From Diphasiastrum complanatum (lineage: Eukaryota; Streptophyta; Lycopodiopsida; Lycopodiales; Lycopodiaceae), in NCBI GenBank assembly GCA_029204225.1, contig CM055095.1, forward strand, positions 78,007,488 to 78,067,487: 60,000 nucleotides of DNA, in the 5' to 3' direction. Below the pieces are notes generated by a model. The model was not told where the DNA came from, made no database searches, and worked only from the letters and a program-made list of their open reading frames with translations. Positions 19,516 through 30,870 of the stretch are shown in pieces. Each line of letters opens with the position of its first letter. Position 1 is the first letter of the stretch. The position numbers and the translations under genes were made by a program.

Positions 19516-22276
19516 AATCTGAGGGAGACAGAGGAAGGACATATTTCCACCACTGTCTTGAATCAAGAGATCATTATTACAGAAGGAGTTTACCGTTGTG
19601 TCTTAGGTTTGCCTATAGATGGCAGTATGCCTATTACAAAACTCAACTTCATCACAGAGAGCGAAGTTTTTCAGGAAGAAGCTTATCTCGAGAAAAGGGA
19701 TATAAACTCTTTTATATCAGAGACCCCAATCTCAAAAGCTTTGTGCGATTTGCTCTTGCTTCTATATTCTAACCGGAGCAAGAGTATACCATTTCTAACA
19801 CGAATATGGGATACCTGCTGAGAGCTTTGAATGGAGAAACCATTGCCTTTGAACAGATTGCTTTTAAGCAAATCTATAAACTAGTAAAGATTAATCAGTT
19901 TTTCAGGCTTGGTTTGCAGTTTGGTAGTCTATGTATGCATGCCGGTGTGTTAACTGTGCAAAAAAATATCAGAATTGCACCGGTGTTGCCAGAGTTAGCC
20001 CCTTAAGTTGAGGCTGATTCCCAAATGCAAGCATCAAAGGCAACCATCATAGAAAAGGCATCGTCATCATCAAGCCAACACCAAGGGATCTTGGTGAGGA
20101 TGTCCTCTCCATCATCACAATATGAGTCGCCTTCTAGTGCAAAAAGGAGCCGAGAAGCCGAAGAAGAAACAAAAAATGCAGCTGAGCAGGAGCCAGCACA
20201 AGAAGAAGAACGAATTTCTGATATTCAGCAGAAAAGTGAAAGTGATGCCGAGGCACCAATTCTTAACGAAGAATTATATTTCAAAACTTTTAGTACATTG
20301 ATGCCAGACACACAAGCAGCCATTCAACATTTTGTCAGCCCAGAGAAAGTCTCAAGAAAGCTCGGATCAAAGTATGATTCCATCTAAACAGACCTAATCC
20401 CAAAAAAATACAAAGTTGAAAGAAATCAAGACTGAGCTAACACAAGAGTGAAGAGCTTGAAGCAGCTCAAGCATAGCTGATCAAGAAAGATACAACCCTC
20501 GAAGAAGCAAAAGGTAGACAGGATGCTACGCTAGAGGTACTTGAAGCAGTTCAAGAGCATTCCAATGCCTTTGAAAATGAAAATCTATTGCTCAAGCAGT
20601 AGATCCAGACCTTGTAAGCTTCTTTGCAGGAGGAAAGACATGTGCGAGCTACTTTGTAGAGTAGTAATGAGGAGCTAAATGACAAACTCAGCAATGCCAT
20701 TACTGACAAGGAGACTGCCGAAGAAAATCAAAGATAGTTCCAGGTCTCTGCTATCCAGTTGCAGAATTTTGCCGACATGCTGAGGAAAGACCATCAAATC
20801 TATAAGACAGGCCGAAGAGGCAATTTTATGGCGAATAAACATCGAAGTCACATTGGGAGCCTTGGTATCTCATGGGAGATACATGATCAAACCTACAACT
20901 TGGAAGGCTATTCAAGAAAGAATTATCCAGACCTTCCAGTTGCAATATTTGCAACCCCAAATGGCTGCATATGAGAAATTGAAAGAAGAACTAGAAGAGG
21001 CTAAGTTTCAATCAAGCCAAATCCAGAATTTTGAAGACGAAGAACCTGTCCAGTGCCAGGACTAGTCTACGCAGATGGATGAGCCAGCCAAAGATACATC
21101 AGAGGAGGCCATCTAGACAGATATTGTTGTTAAGCAAATCGAAAAAGATCAAGAGGTGCAGACTGACCTTGAGGATGTTGTGAAGCCAAAAGCAACTAGT
21201 GACACAGTTGCTGTAGATCAACCAGCAACTCTAGCAATCATTCCGCAACAAGTTGAGGCATCACACAGTGGAGCTATCGAGAGGAAGAACAAGGTAGTGT
21301 ATTCACTACTAAAGACAGAATTTCATACATTCCAGCAAGAACTAACATTTTTTCTTCCACATTTTTGTAGTTCAGAACTCTAGTGGAGAATGGATTACCT
21401 TCTTTTACCTAAACTTTTTGGTTATACAAAAGAACAATGGGAAAGCCCTTGGACTTTTTCTAACCTAAACACTTTTTGGGCCAAACTAACCGTGCACCAA
21501 AAAGGTATCCTTGCTCTTGCCATCGTTCAGAATAAGTTCAATGTGCAAACTAGCTATATCCATGTTGTTACATGATCTTTGTATATGTATATCCTAGAAT
21601 ACCTAAAAACATTTGAGAACAATATTTTTCCAGCTTTGGATGAGTATCAGAATAAGCTAGATTCAATTAACATTTTTGATGTCAAAGAAGTTGTTCCTAG
21701 CCCTAATCCAATTCCTTCCAAATTCTCCATTCAGTTGTTATTCCCTAATCTGTGGGAAATCTACACAGATTGGGAAGCTAACTATTCTCATTATTTGGAG
21801 AAAGTTAAAGCAAATAATATACTTCGCTCCACTAATCCAATAACCAGGCCATACCATACTTACAATTATGTAAATATTGGTTCTCTCATTTCATAATCCC
21901 TTTTATCCATTCAACAATTGTATATAAAAGAGAAATTTCCAGAATATACATATGTAGCTCTCTCACTAAATGTCCCTTCTGTTGAGATGTCTAAAATCTT
22001 GTTTGAGGATAGTTGGTACACTCATCTTGAAAATAATACATTGATCGATAACCCCCTTGCACCATTGGAAAATCGCGAAATGGGAGGTTATCCGAATCTA
22101 TCATTTCAGGAAGATTACAACTAGAAGAATAATTACTACCTTGCTACAAAAAGGATGACCCTAGAGCAAGTCAATGAAGAAAATGAAGCTCGAGCAAAAG
22201 CTATCTTCCATAGAAAGCCAGCCAGTAGCAACAAAGGAGAATGTAAGCAATTTGTTTGCGAGCCGCTGCACAGCTG
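19516..22276 (+). pseudogene. Unknown protein of about 900 codons ending at a polypurine tract; probable retrotransposon ORF
   Basis: A decayed coding frame on the plus strand. N-terminal part (19516-19800): LNQEIIITEGVYRCVLGLP then IDGSMPITKLNF. Middle part from 19806: NGETIAFEQIAFKQI, then a Ser/Glu-rich segment around 20025-20260 and LMPDTQAAIQHFVSPEK. From 20450 to 20800 follows a Glu/Gln-rich coiled coil, then an acidic linker. A C-terminal region (21390-22270) contains LFGYTKEQWESPWTF and FPNLWEIYTDWEANYSHY. Most of it is in one frame; 20450-20805 is shifted, and one shift occurs near 19805. I count 13 internal stops: 8 TAG, 4 TAA, 1 TGA. The frame ends in TGA at 22274-22276, exactly at a polypurine tract followed by TG, which is how the last ORF of an LTR element ends. 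I do not recognise the family. Confidence 0.55.
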
Positions 22277-22728
22277 AGGAAGGGGATATGTGGAGTCTCA
22301 TGATCCTACATTATCCAAAATTATTGTTTATATTATAAATTTTTTCAATTTTTATACATATATACGTGCTATAGTGCTTAAATTCATGTAAAGGATTATT
22401 TGCACTTTGTAAATTCACATTTAGATTAAAACTTGCAACGTTTTGTGCGACGTTCTATAGAGACGTAGTAGCGGATCTCAACCGACATCTTAACGATTGG
22501 TAAATGACGTTGAGGCTAGTGATTGTCCCTATCAAGTCGACAATTCGTGCCATTGTACTTACGCATTTGCATAGATTTGGGTATCAATAGAGAGAGAAGA
22601 GAGCTAGTTCTATAAGCTTGAGTGTTCTTTCCCTCTGCCATCTCTTACAACATTACTTCTTATCAATTGAGTGAATACACTCTATATGATTTGTGACTGT
22701 TTGTGATACTGCTCTGTCTGCATCACAC
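22276..22728 (+). mobile_element. Candidate polypurine tract and 3' LTR
   Basis: GAGGAAGGGGA (22276-22286) is a polypurine tract, followed by TGTGGAGTCTCATG from 22289. The next 440 bp look like an LTR: AT-rich, with a GA-rich leader-like word (AATAGAGAGAGAAGAGAGC at about 22587). A possible end is at GCATCACA near 22728. No second LTR was found, so the right border is a guess. Confidence 0.4.
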
Positions 22729-23362
22729 ATATTTCTTATGATTTAATGAATTTCAGTCACTCTAACGTGGATTTTCAGACGTCATCAATGAGCGACAATT
22801 CTGACTAATGTGTGTAGGAAATTAGCCAAAACTATTAAGCATAACCATAAGTAAAACTTCTTTCAATTCTGAATGAGCTATGTGTTCAGATAATGAACTT
22901 TTTTGATACTCTGTTCTGTTTGCTTCCTATGATAAGAACCAATTCTCTGTGTTCGATTAAGAGGAATCATTAGTCAATCTGATTCTGTTTGATGAATCTA
23001 TTTGCTAGTTGTTGTCTGATCTGATTGCTTACTGTTATCCGAAGAGCCTGAAAGATAAAGTAATCTTTATAATCACATATCTTGACCAAATTGTTTTACC
23101 ACTGGCCTTCCTGGATGCCAATTTGCCCAAATATCTTTGGATAACCAGATATGTCACTGTAGTATTCATTGTGAATGTTACACATCACATTCCATTTACC
23201 ATCTTATATACACTTATCATGCAAAAGATGAGATTATTCTCTCTCTTGGGGAACGATCAAATCTTTTATACGACTTAATTCATTGATTTTATGGAAATCT
23301 ACAATGACTAGGCCACCACAATTCAACACCCAGCTATCTCTACTACACTCTACTGTCTAGCT
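22729..23362. other. No supported gene
   Basis: AT-rich sequence. A frame at 23009-23278 includes LPKYLWITRYVTVVFIVN, which faintly resembles a Copia integrase stretch (PK.FW..AV..A.Y..N), but there is no other support. Confidence 0.3.
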
Positions 23363-24031
23363 ATGGCGACTCCACTTGCACAGTCGTCTCAAGTATAGAT
23401 GTTCTTTGATGAAACAATTCAACAATACACTTGTAGAATCTACAATATCGTGAAGAGTTGTGACCCACCTCTACCTACAAAAATTATACTGATGAACTAG
23501 TATGATGGACAACTCAATGAGATCAGATCTGGCATGGTAGACTTGGCATCTTATCTTGCATTTGTACAAATTTTTCAAGATGTCATTCTTATGGAAGCCA
23601 AGATCTCAATGGAGGAAGTGGATCATCCCTATTCTATTGTTGCATTATCAAATGGGGCATTAGAGGAACCAAAATTCACAATGTTAGCCAATCATGCAAT
23701 AGAGGAAGACATGACCTCACAACAGAGTCAAGAGGCAGAACCAAGTGCCACGTGTTACAAAGTTGACCAAGATCAGCAAAAAGATGACCAACATGAGCCT
23801 AAGACTTGTAGAATGAACATTCTTCAATCGGACTAGTGTGGATATTGTTTTCGAGATCATGCACGCACTAATTGTCCTGTACAAGGGCATAATGCAGACC
23901 ATAACATTGGAGGTTAGAATCAAGAAAGGTCAAACTTAATGACAAGCCAACAAGAGAATTATTCAACAAATGCTAGGAGTTTTGTCTCGAGCACATCAGA
24001 ACAATCCTCAACCTCTGGATCATACACGTAA
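23363..24031 (+). pseudogene. Gag-like relic with a zinc-knuckle-like motif
   Basis: From ATG 23363 one frame runs to TAA 24029-24031 with four internal stops, all TAG (23396, 23498, 23834, 23915). Near the C-terminus it reads CGYCFRDHARTNC, a CX2CX3HX4C motif one residue short of the standard knuckle. Upstream are SGMVDLASYLAFVQIFQDV and an acidic, Gln-rich linker. The size and layout suggest a retroelement Gag, but sequence similarity is too weak to name a family. Confidence 0.5.
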
Positions 24032-24053
24032 GAAGAGAATAGACAGAATTTTT

Positions 24054-24455
24054 TTGTAAGAAACAGAGAGAGGGAGAGAGGTAGCGAATAGAGCAGAAAA
24101 GAAAAATACTAGGGCTGTGCATGAAAGTCTGCCAACGAGCAGAATACAGTGAAAGAGCAGAGTGTCATTCCACTAACGAGCGAGACACTGACAATCTCGC
24201 TCTAAAAAATTGAACTGATAATATAGTTGCTCTATTTTTGTGCATCTCCTTGTCTTGTGTTGTCTGTCTTGATTGCTAGAATAAAATATGTTCTGTGATG
24301 TGTAGTCGAGTGTCTAGGATCCTGTTAAAGCTTCCGCGTAAAAAGATAATTCAAAGACATAAAATCGTTCATGAATACGAAGACGAAAACAACAAAGAAG
24401 AAACAGTTTCGCCAACCGCGAAACTAAACAATGTTTTTCGTGCTTCCGCAACATT
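24054..24455. repeat. Dispersed repeat, copy B (LTR-like)
   Basis: This is the partner of 7537-7895 (see that entry for shared words). It is slightly longer at its right end, where it reads CGCGAAACTAAACAATG and then GCTTCCGCAACATT, and it abuts the next dispersed repeat. Confidence 0.7.
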
Positions 24456-24456
24456 A

Positions 24457-24700
24457 ATCATCACACTTAAGAATCATTACAATTCCTTATAATCCTCTGA
24501 CAATAATTAAGTATCTATTTATGATTTGTTAACCATAAATATTTAGACTCATATGATTCGTCAATCATAATTTCCTGAAATCCAAATCATACTTAATCAT
24601 TTACAAGATACCTAAGTATATGTCTAACATAACTTAGGAAAAGTAAGAGTCATTCCAAAAATCTTTCCATTAAGAAAACATGATTCCTTAACTGAAGTGC
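24457..24700. repeat. Dispersed repeat, partner of 57415-57680
   Basis: It begins AATCATCACACTTAAGAATC and shares with 57415 onward ATTACAATTCCTTATAATCC, AACCATAAATATTTAGA and ATGATTCGTCAATCATAA, in the same orientation. It is AT-rich and has no coding potential. From 24701 to 25290 I see nothing further. Confidence 0.8.
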
Positions 24701-25290
24701 AAGATTCAAGTTCTATAAATAACTGGTTATTAAAGACTGAACGCATACCAAAATGACAATCATCTTCAACTACACAAACTTTAGATTACAATCCAGAATC
24801 ACATCTAGATACTCAAAGTCTTGCTGAATATCAATTCAGTGGTTATTCTTGGATTCATTATAAACTCAGTTTAATCAATTCACTAATCTAAATTGATTCC
24901 ATAGATAACGAAAAAAATGACCGAAATTTTGATTTTTTCGAAAAACTCCAATTTTGCTTTATCTTACGTAATTGAAAAATTTTGACGAAAATACTGTTAG
25001 TACCAAAAACAATCGAAATCGAAAAATCGAAACATTGTCTGATTTCTAATGTTACTAACCCAATGTCAAAATTGGCATGCAAAGCACACTACAATAGTCA
25101 CAGTCATCATTATGGAATTTTTTATGTAAACTTCAGTTTTACAGAATTTGTCAGCCATTAACACCGATTTGTGACCCAACTGTCAGAGCACATGCGTATG
25201 ACCACTCAAATCAATTGTAAATCGTTCATGCATGTCAGAATCACTCTGAGAATCAACATGCAACTAATCCATGCAAACACAGTACTACCC

Positions 25291-25599
25291 TTTTTATAGT
25301 AGAGAGGAGGACCTTGGCCTCTGAATCTTATTGGTCCATTTTTGCCTCCCTAATTATTCAATTTTAAAAAAGAGTGGGAACCATCCAAATTGGAGGGAAA
25401 CCCAACTCTATTCAATAACTTGACATTTGGGCCCTACAACATTAAAGTCCCACAAAAAGGCCTAAAGTCCTTTTATTGACTTGTAACTAATCAAATAACT
25501 ATGTGATCATCGGGTTGGACTTACACACGTAGGGTGCCAAATCCCTCTCACTTATTAACTAGGGTTAGGGTTGCCTTGGGATCTGCAAACCCTCCAACA
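25291..25599 (-). repeat. LTR-like dispersed repeat, partner of 50084-50394
   Basis: It aligns with 50084-50394 (shared: AAAAAGGCCTAAAGTCCTTT, AACTATGTGATCATCGGGTT, GCCTTGGGATCTGCAAACCC). On the minus strand it starts TGTTGGAGGGTTTGCAG and contains TATAAAAAGG near 25287-25296, the layout of an LTR start and promoter. It may be a solo or truncated LTR. From 25600 to 25879 I see only AT-rich sequence. Confidence 0.65.
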
Positions 25600-25879
25600 C
25601 TATTCCAACCTTTCCTTACATTTTTCTTGAGCTTTCAAATGACAGATCTATAAATTTCTGATAGATTTGTAAAGCTTAGGTATTTTTTTTAGTAGAATCT
25701 TCAATTGTGATGAGAGTTCTATAATTTTCCCATGAGGCAATAGTTGTATGAGTTTTTGTTATGATTTTGTTTTGCAAGTTTGTATGTCAATTCTTTGGCT
25801 CAAACACCATCCAAACAGCTGACTAACACAATTAGCAGCAGATCCAGGTACTTGTACAGTTTTATAGCAGTTCGTCTGC

Positions 25880-26560
25880 TATTTTTTGTTGTAGATCCAC
25901 ATTTTGTAGTGTAGGACTACATTCAATTTTATTCACATTAGAATTTATGAAAATAGATCTACACATTTTAGAGACAGATCTCTACTTTTATTGATAAATC
26001 TGTTGATAATTGGTAGATCTATCAACTAGGGTGGGATCAATGGAGGTTGGAACAGACCTCGGAATATGTGAATCTATTTAAGGCAGTATACCATCACTTA
26101 TTCCAAGGTGCACTCTGACCTCTGTTCATAAATTTTTACATAAATGTTTGTCTCCTATTTTTTTTTGTAGATGCACATTTTGTAGTGTAGGACTACATTC
26201 AATTTTATTTACATTAGGATTTATGAAAATAGATCTACACATTTTAGAAACAAATCTCTACTTTTATTGATTGATAATGGGTAGATCTATCAGCTGGGGT
26301 GGGATCAGTGGAGGTCGAAACAGACCTCGGAATATGTGGATTTGTTTAAGGCAGTAAACCATCACTTATTTTCAGGTGCATTCCAACCTCTGCTCGTAAA
26401 TTTTTACATGAATGTTTGTCTCCTATTTTTTTTTGTTGTAGATGCACATTTTGTAGTGTAGGACTACATTCAAATTTATTTACATTATGATTTATGAAAA
26501 AATATCTACACATTTTAGAAACAAATCTCTATTTTTATTGATGAATCTTTTGATAATGGG
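25880..26560. repeat. Tandem repeat, unit 271-276 bp, about 2.4 copies
   Basis: The landmark ATTTTGTAGTGTAGGACTAC recurs at 25901, 26177 and 26448, giving periods of 276 and 271 bp. Each unit also contains a GATCTACACATTTTAGA-type word and, in the first two, GACCTCGGAATATGTG. The third unit is cut off at about 26555, where the minisatellite begins. Confidence 0.9.
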
Positions 26561-26566
26561 TTCTTT

Positions 26567-27060
26567 CACATGACCGCTAATAACCGCAACATGCCCCCTT
26601 GTGGTTGCCTTTAGCTCCTTTACTCCTATGCTTCCACCCACAACATGGCCCTTTGCAGTTGCCTTCGGCTCATTTACCCTTCCGCTCTAGACTACAACAT
26701 GGCCCCTTACGGTTGCCTTCGGTTCTTTCACATGACTGCTTTGGACTGCAACATGGCCCTTCCTTTACTCTTTCGCTTTGGACCACAATATGGCCCCTTG
26801 AGGTTGCCTTCGGTTCTTTCACTCGACCGCTTGGACCGCACGCAACATGGCCCCTTATAGTTGCCTTCGGTACTTTCACTTGATTGCTTTGGACTGCAAT
26901 ATGGCCCTTACAGTTGCCTTCGGTTCTTTCACTTGACTGCTTTGGACCGAAACATGGCCCTTCCTTTACTCTTCTGCTTTAGACCGCAACATGGCCCCCT
27001 GCGATTGCCTTCGGTTCGCACTTGGACTGCAACATGGCCCCTTCCTTTCCTCTTCCGGGG
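26567..27060. repeat. Minisatellite with CAACATGGCCC / GGTTGCCTTCGGTTC core
   Basis: About ten irregular units of roughly 40-60 bp alternate a word close to GACCGCAACATGGCCCCTT with GGTTGCCTTCGGTTCTTTCAC. It is more GC-rich than its surroundings. It lies just beyond the 3' side of the minus-strand Gypsy pol relic, so it may derive from that element's untranslated region or LTR. Confidence 0.85.
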
Positions 27061-27139
27061 CTGCTTTGTTTGCCCACCTTTCAATTCGAGCCATCCCCGG
27101 AGAACTCATTCCTAAACCAAACGGATATCTTCGGCCGGC

Positions 27140-28310
27140 CGCTAGGTATTGATTAAGATCAATCTTCCCTTCATGAGGATAATACTTTTCATGTGACTAT
27201 TGTTGACTACAAAAGGAATGCCTGGCGGATAATGCCAAGCTATTAAAATGTTGTTGTTGAATCTGTCTAAATTATGATACGGCCCTTCCCAGCGCTGATT
27301 CTTTGCTTTCAGATTATTGGTGATACTCTCTGGGTAATAGAACACCAAATCACTCTTCTTCAAATCCCGTTCATGGATGTGGCTATGAAACCATTTCGCC
27401 TGTTGGTGTTTAATGATCCAATTCTACCAAACTTCTCCAAAACATGCAACCGTTCACGTAGTGCCTCCTCTAGCCACAAACTATAGGTGGCTTGGATGCG
27501 CAAGGATGGTTGCAAACTCATAAGGCATGATGGCCTTCATTCCACATACTAGCTAAAAGGGCGTGAACCCAGTAGATATCTTGTAAGCCGTGCGATAAGC
27601 CCATAATGCTGGCTGTAAAAAGTCATGCCATGATCCGCCTTTTTCCAATACTTGTTTGGCTAAGATAGTCTTCAATGTTTTGTTGGTAGCCTCTGCCTGG
27701 CCATTACCTCGTAGGTAGTAAGGAGTAGATGTCTTATGTACTATTCAAAATAGATGCATCAGCTCTGCTAAGGTATCACTTATGAAGTGGGGTCCTCGAT
27801 CAGAAACAATCTCTAGAGGGCATCCAAAGCGAGTGAAAATGTTGTTCATGATAAATTTTGCAATAGATTTGGCGGTATTATCCCATAAAGCTTTCACTTC
27901 TGTACATTTTGTAGCATAATCAGTTGTCATGACAATATACTTATGGCCATTTGCAAATTGTGGGTTAATCTTTCCAATAAAATCTAATCCCCATCGTTGG
28001 AATGGTTCGATGGGTTGTAAAGGTATCAGTGGGAATCCATAGTGGGTACGGGTTGTCCATGATGTTGACAGGCATCACAATATTGACAAAAGTTCATAGT
28101 ATCCTTCCAAATATTGGGCCACCAAAAGCCTGCTTGTAAAATCTTACACACCGTAATCTTAGATGCAAAATGTCTTCCCGCAGATCCGGAGTGCACCTCA
28201 TCAATAATAGTTTGACAAAAGATCAGGACGTGCAATGAATTCTTGGAATATTGATGATGACACGAATCCATTAAGGATGCAAAGGTAACTAACTGATTGG
28301 CTTTGGAATC
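27140..28310 (-). pseudogene. Gypsy integrase relic (zinc-binding, DDE core and C-terminal part)
   Basis: In coding order from 28270 on the minus strand: SAGRHFASKITVCKILQAGF then WWPNIWKD and CQYCDACQ (H2C2 zinc binding); MTTDYATKCTEVKALW and FGCPLEIVSDRGPHFISD (core, second Asp); a damaged stretch corresponding to the NGQAE..NK block with the catalytic Glu; and the C-terminal part with KNQRWEGPYHNLDRFNNN (27363-27142). Several stops and frameshifts are present. It shares the FGCPLE.VSDRG.HF core with the relic at 9.6-10.1 kb and probably belongs to the same lineage. No LTR could be tied to it. Confidence 0.85.
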
Positions 28311-28663
28311 GAGTTGTCTGTGTCGATTGGATATTTCTTCTAGCTATGACCCCACCAAAGAGGCCAATGGTGTGCAGGCCATTGGCGTTCTTGAACCTGA
28401 TGGTTCACCACATCAAAGAGAGAATAATTTTGTGGCTACTTCAAACTCAATAACTCATTAAGGTTGCATGAGGTTCATTTGGACTCAAATAAGTGTCAAC
28501 GTAATTTGACGGAGTAAGATAGACTCTTCTATTCTAGTTCTTCCTTTGTCAAACATTGACACTTGTTTGAATTTAGATGAAGCACATGTAACAACTTTGA
28601 AATATTGAGTTCAAAGTAGCAGCAATCTTTTCTCTCTTTGATGCTAAGAACCGTCAAACTCAA

Positions 28664-29021
28664 TGTTACGAGCTCGTAACCAGTGCCGAACCCTAGAGAA
28701 CACAGATAGGTCAGATACCACAGTTAGGGTCGTGTCCAGTGTACATGACCAACAGGGCAAGACAGTGTGAGTAGTGTGCCCCAGCACGGTCCATAGCCAT
28801 GGCGGGCCTAACATAGCCTAGGGACCCTGTCAGCAGGATAGGGCTCGCAATTGGGTCTCGACGTGCAGTCGGCCACGTCAGTGTCACGTGGCCGACACTT
28901 GGCAGTAGCATGCTACCAGTCCTCACACTGGGCTAGGAGGGGCTTACTCTATATCAGGGAGTAAGCAAGGTTGGGTGGATCAGTTAGTGTTTGCCCTACT
29001 GTGGTGTTAGGATCTATTACA
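28664..29021 (+). repeat. Chromovirus 5' LTR
   Basis: A 358-bp LTR from TGTTACGAGCTC to ATCTATTACA. It contains a 29-bp palindrome with G-box-like cores (28868-28896) and a TATA-like CTCTATATCAG near 28948. Confidence 0.95.
28868..28896. promoter_or_regulatory. LTR palindrome with paired CACGT/ACGTG cores
   Basis: Perfect 11-bp arms GTCGGCCACGT and ACGTGGCCGAC are separated by CAGTGTC. The right part includes a TCACGTGGCC G-box. The palindrome is preserved without a mismatch in the other LTR at 34783-34811, although the LTRs differ elsewhere. It lies about 80 bp upstream of the TATA-like word. Binding by bZIP or bHLH factors is inferred from the core. Confidence 0.75.
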
Positions 29022-29022
29022 T

Positions 29023-29034
29023 TGGTACCAGAGC
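29023..29034 (+). promoter_or_regulatory. Chromovirus primer-binding site
   Basis: TGGTACCAGAGC, one base after the LTR end, matches the initiator Met-tRNA type with one difference from the usual TGGTATCAGAGC. Confidence 0.9.
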
Positions 29035-29793
29035 CATCTCCATCCTAGGGAGTTCAGGAGCAGCAGTAGAGAAAGCTATCAGAAGAAAGGAAAGATCTCT
29101 GAGTTTCTCAAAAAAGATTAGAGGAGGAGAATTGCTGTAGGAGCAGCCTTCAAACTTCTGATTTTCACTGAGAAATCACAGTAGCAAGGAGTCAGATTTT
29201 GAGTGTAGGTAGCTCGCTGAAAAACAAGCTGTTTCTCACTGAGTTCAGAGGATTCTCTATAGTTTTCCCAGCGAAATTAGAGTAGGAAGAAGCCAGCACC
29301 TCTATCGTTGTACAGTCAGAGACTACATCTGATTTCCAGGGAAAAATTTACTGGTTCTCAGCGAGTTTGAAGCCAAAAAGGAGGAGAAGGGCCAGCGCTG
29401 CCAGTGCTTCTGAAAATCTGGTTTTTGGACAAGTTTTCTGGCCCCAACGTCAGAGATTTGGAGCAAGAGGATTTCTACCAAATCAGCAAGCAGGAGACTT
29501 CTAAAATTTCAGAATTCAGAAGGGTTTTTGGACTTCAGATTTGCCATTTTGTGGACGAATTGAGATGCTGTTAGACTAGCGAGGGGGGGTAGCAAAACTT
29601 TCAGATCTTGTTGCATATTTTTCCAACCTCAAATCAAATTGAGGAAGAAGCTGAGAAGGGCTTTTCTTGATTCTCTCTGTGAAAGTACAGTTCTCAGAAA
29701 AAGCTAAGTTTCATTTCCCTTGTACAGTTGTAAATTAGTCTTTTAGACTTTTTTTCCTGCAGAAGTTAAGGTAGCTCTCTTTCAGTTCCGAAG
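29035..29793 (+). other. Chromovirus untranslated leader
   Basis: About 760 bp between primer site and gag ATG. It has several CAGCGA / CTGAGAAA-like words but no ORF. Confidence 0.7.
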
Positions 29794-30870
29794 ATGACCA
29801 CTCCTTAGGGACCTGATCAACCCTCGGAGAGAGGCTTCGACGAACTTGAAACAGAAGCCTTGGCTTACAGAAAAGGGAAGGAACCCATGGAAGTAGAAGA
29901 ACAGGAACAGTTCGCCGAATAACTCGACGAACTGGTTACCAAGGAGCAGTTCCTCCAATTGGTAACAGAAGTGGATGAACTGAAGTTGGCATTAGCCAAT
30001 TTCAAGTCCAGTGTGGACGACTCGTTCGCTGAACTCAAAAACTTGATTTTGAGTTCCTCGAAAGGAGGCCTTCCCTCCACTTCTCAGTTATCCCCTTATC
30101 CACTTCCATCAGTTTTGGGTGAGACTTTACGGTCTCACCCCAGTGTTTTTAAAGACTTAAAACCTCCTACTTTTAATGGGGAAGAGAATGATAGAAATGC
30201 AGATATTCTACAAACCTTCCTCAACAAATGGAAGAACATTCATGCTCTTAAACAGACCCCTGACCATTTGCAAGCCATTGAGGCCAGTCTTTCCTTAGGG
30301 CCTATGGCCTATAAGTGGTGGTTAAATCTCCAGGAGACTGGGCAGACTCCTCGGTCATGGAAAGCTTTTGAAGAAGCTTTCCTAAGAGAATTTCTACCAG
30401 AGAATGAACTTGATAGAGCCTGGGAAGCCTGGGAAAGAACAGTAATGGACAAGTCTCTCATCCAATATATCTCGCAGTATCGAAAAGCAATTTTAAAGAT
30501 TAAAAATATGGATGATTATCAGAAAATTAGGGGATTTGTCCGTGGCCTCAAAGATGAATATAAAGTAGAGGTCCAGAGAAACTCGCCTACTACCCTTGAG
30601 CAAGCTCTCAGATATGCTCAAATCTATGATGATTCAGTGGGTAGAAAGAGGGCGAGACAACAGCCACTTTCTGAGCAGCCTTCTCAGAAAGACTTTTAAT
30701 TTTAAAAAAAAAAATTAAAAAGAAAGAAAGAAGATAAATTTAAAGGTGAAGCTCCTCAGAAACGCCCTTCACTCATACAGCCCTTAAAACCAGATGATTT
30801 TGAGAAAGCCAAACAAGAACGTTTGTGCTTTGTGTGTGCAAGGGACACATAGTCAGACAGTGTCCCAAGG
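29794..30870 (+). pseudogene. Chromovirus Gag, broken
   Basis: The frame begins at ATG 29794 but has TAG at codon 5 (29806) and TAA at 29920. The retrotransposon Gag domain is clear from 29959 to 30699 (LKPPTFNGEE, AYKWWLNLQETGQTPRSWKAF, then FLREFLPENE and a YAQIYDD end). An A-rich stretch with stops follows (30697-30717). The frame resumes and reaches the zinc knuckle: CFVC is read in the gag frame, while KGHIVRQC follows in the -1 frame. A frameshift therefore lies inside the knuckle, near 30838. Confidence 0.88.

Noticed and set aside
19516-22276. TAG/TAA read as glutamine, an alternative genetic code
   Set aside because: The CHX gene and Copia-1 use ordinary stops, and the young Copia-1 has no internal TAG. 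The unknown frame also carries frameshifts. Cytosine decay of methylated repeats explains the pattern more simply.
25901-26460. TTTTGTAGTG words as CACTA right termini
   Set aside because: The same sequence continues on both sides in all three tandem units, so these are not element ends.
26599-27115. Overlapping frames with repeated HGPL/LRLPS units
   Set aside because: The repeats are in the DNA (minisatellite) and appear in several frames on both strands, so there is no reason to call a protein.
27129-27142. GGCCGGCC/GCGGCC-like sites as cloning artefacts
   Set aside because: No vector-like sequence flanks them; they are ordinary GC-rich words at the edge of the minisatellite.
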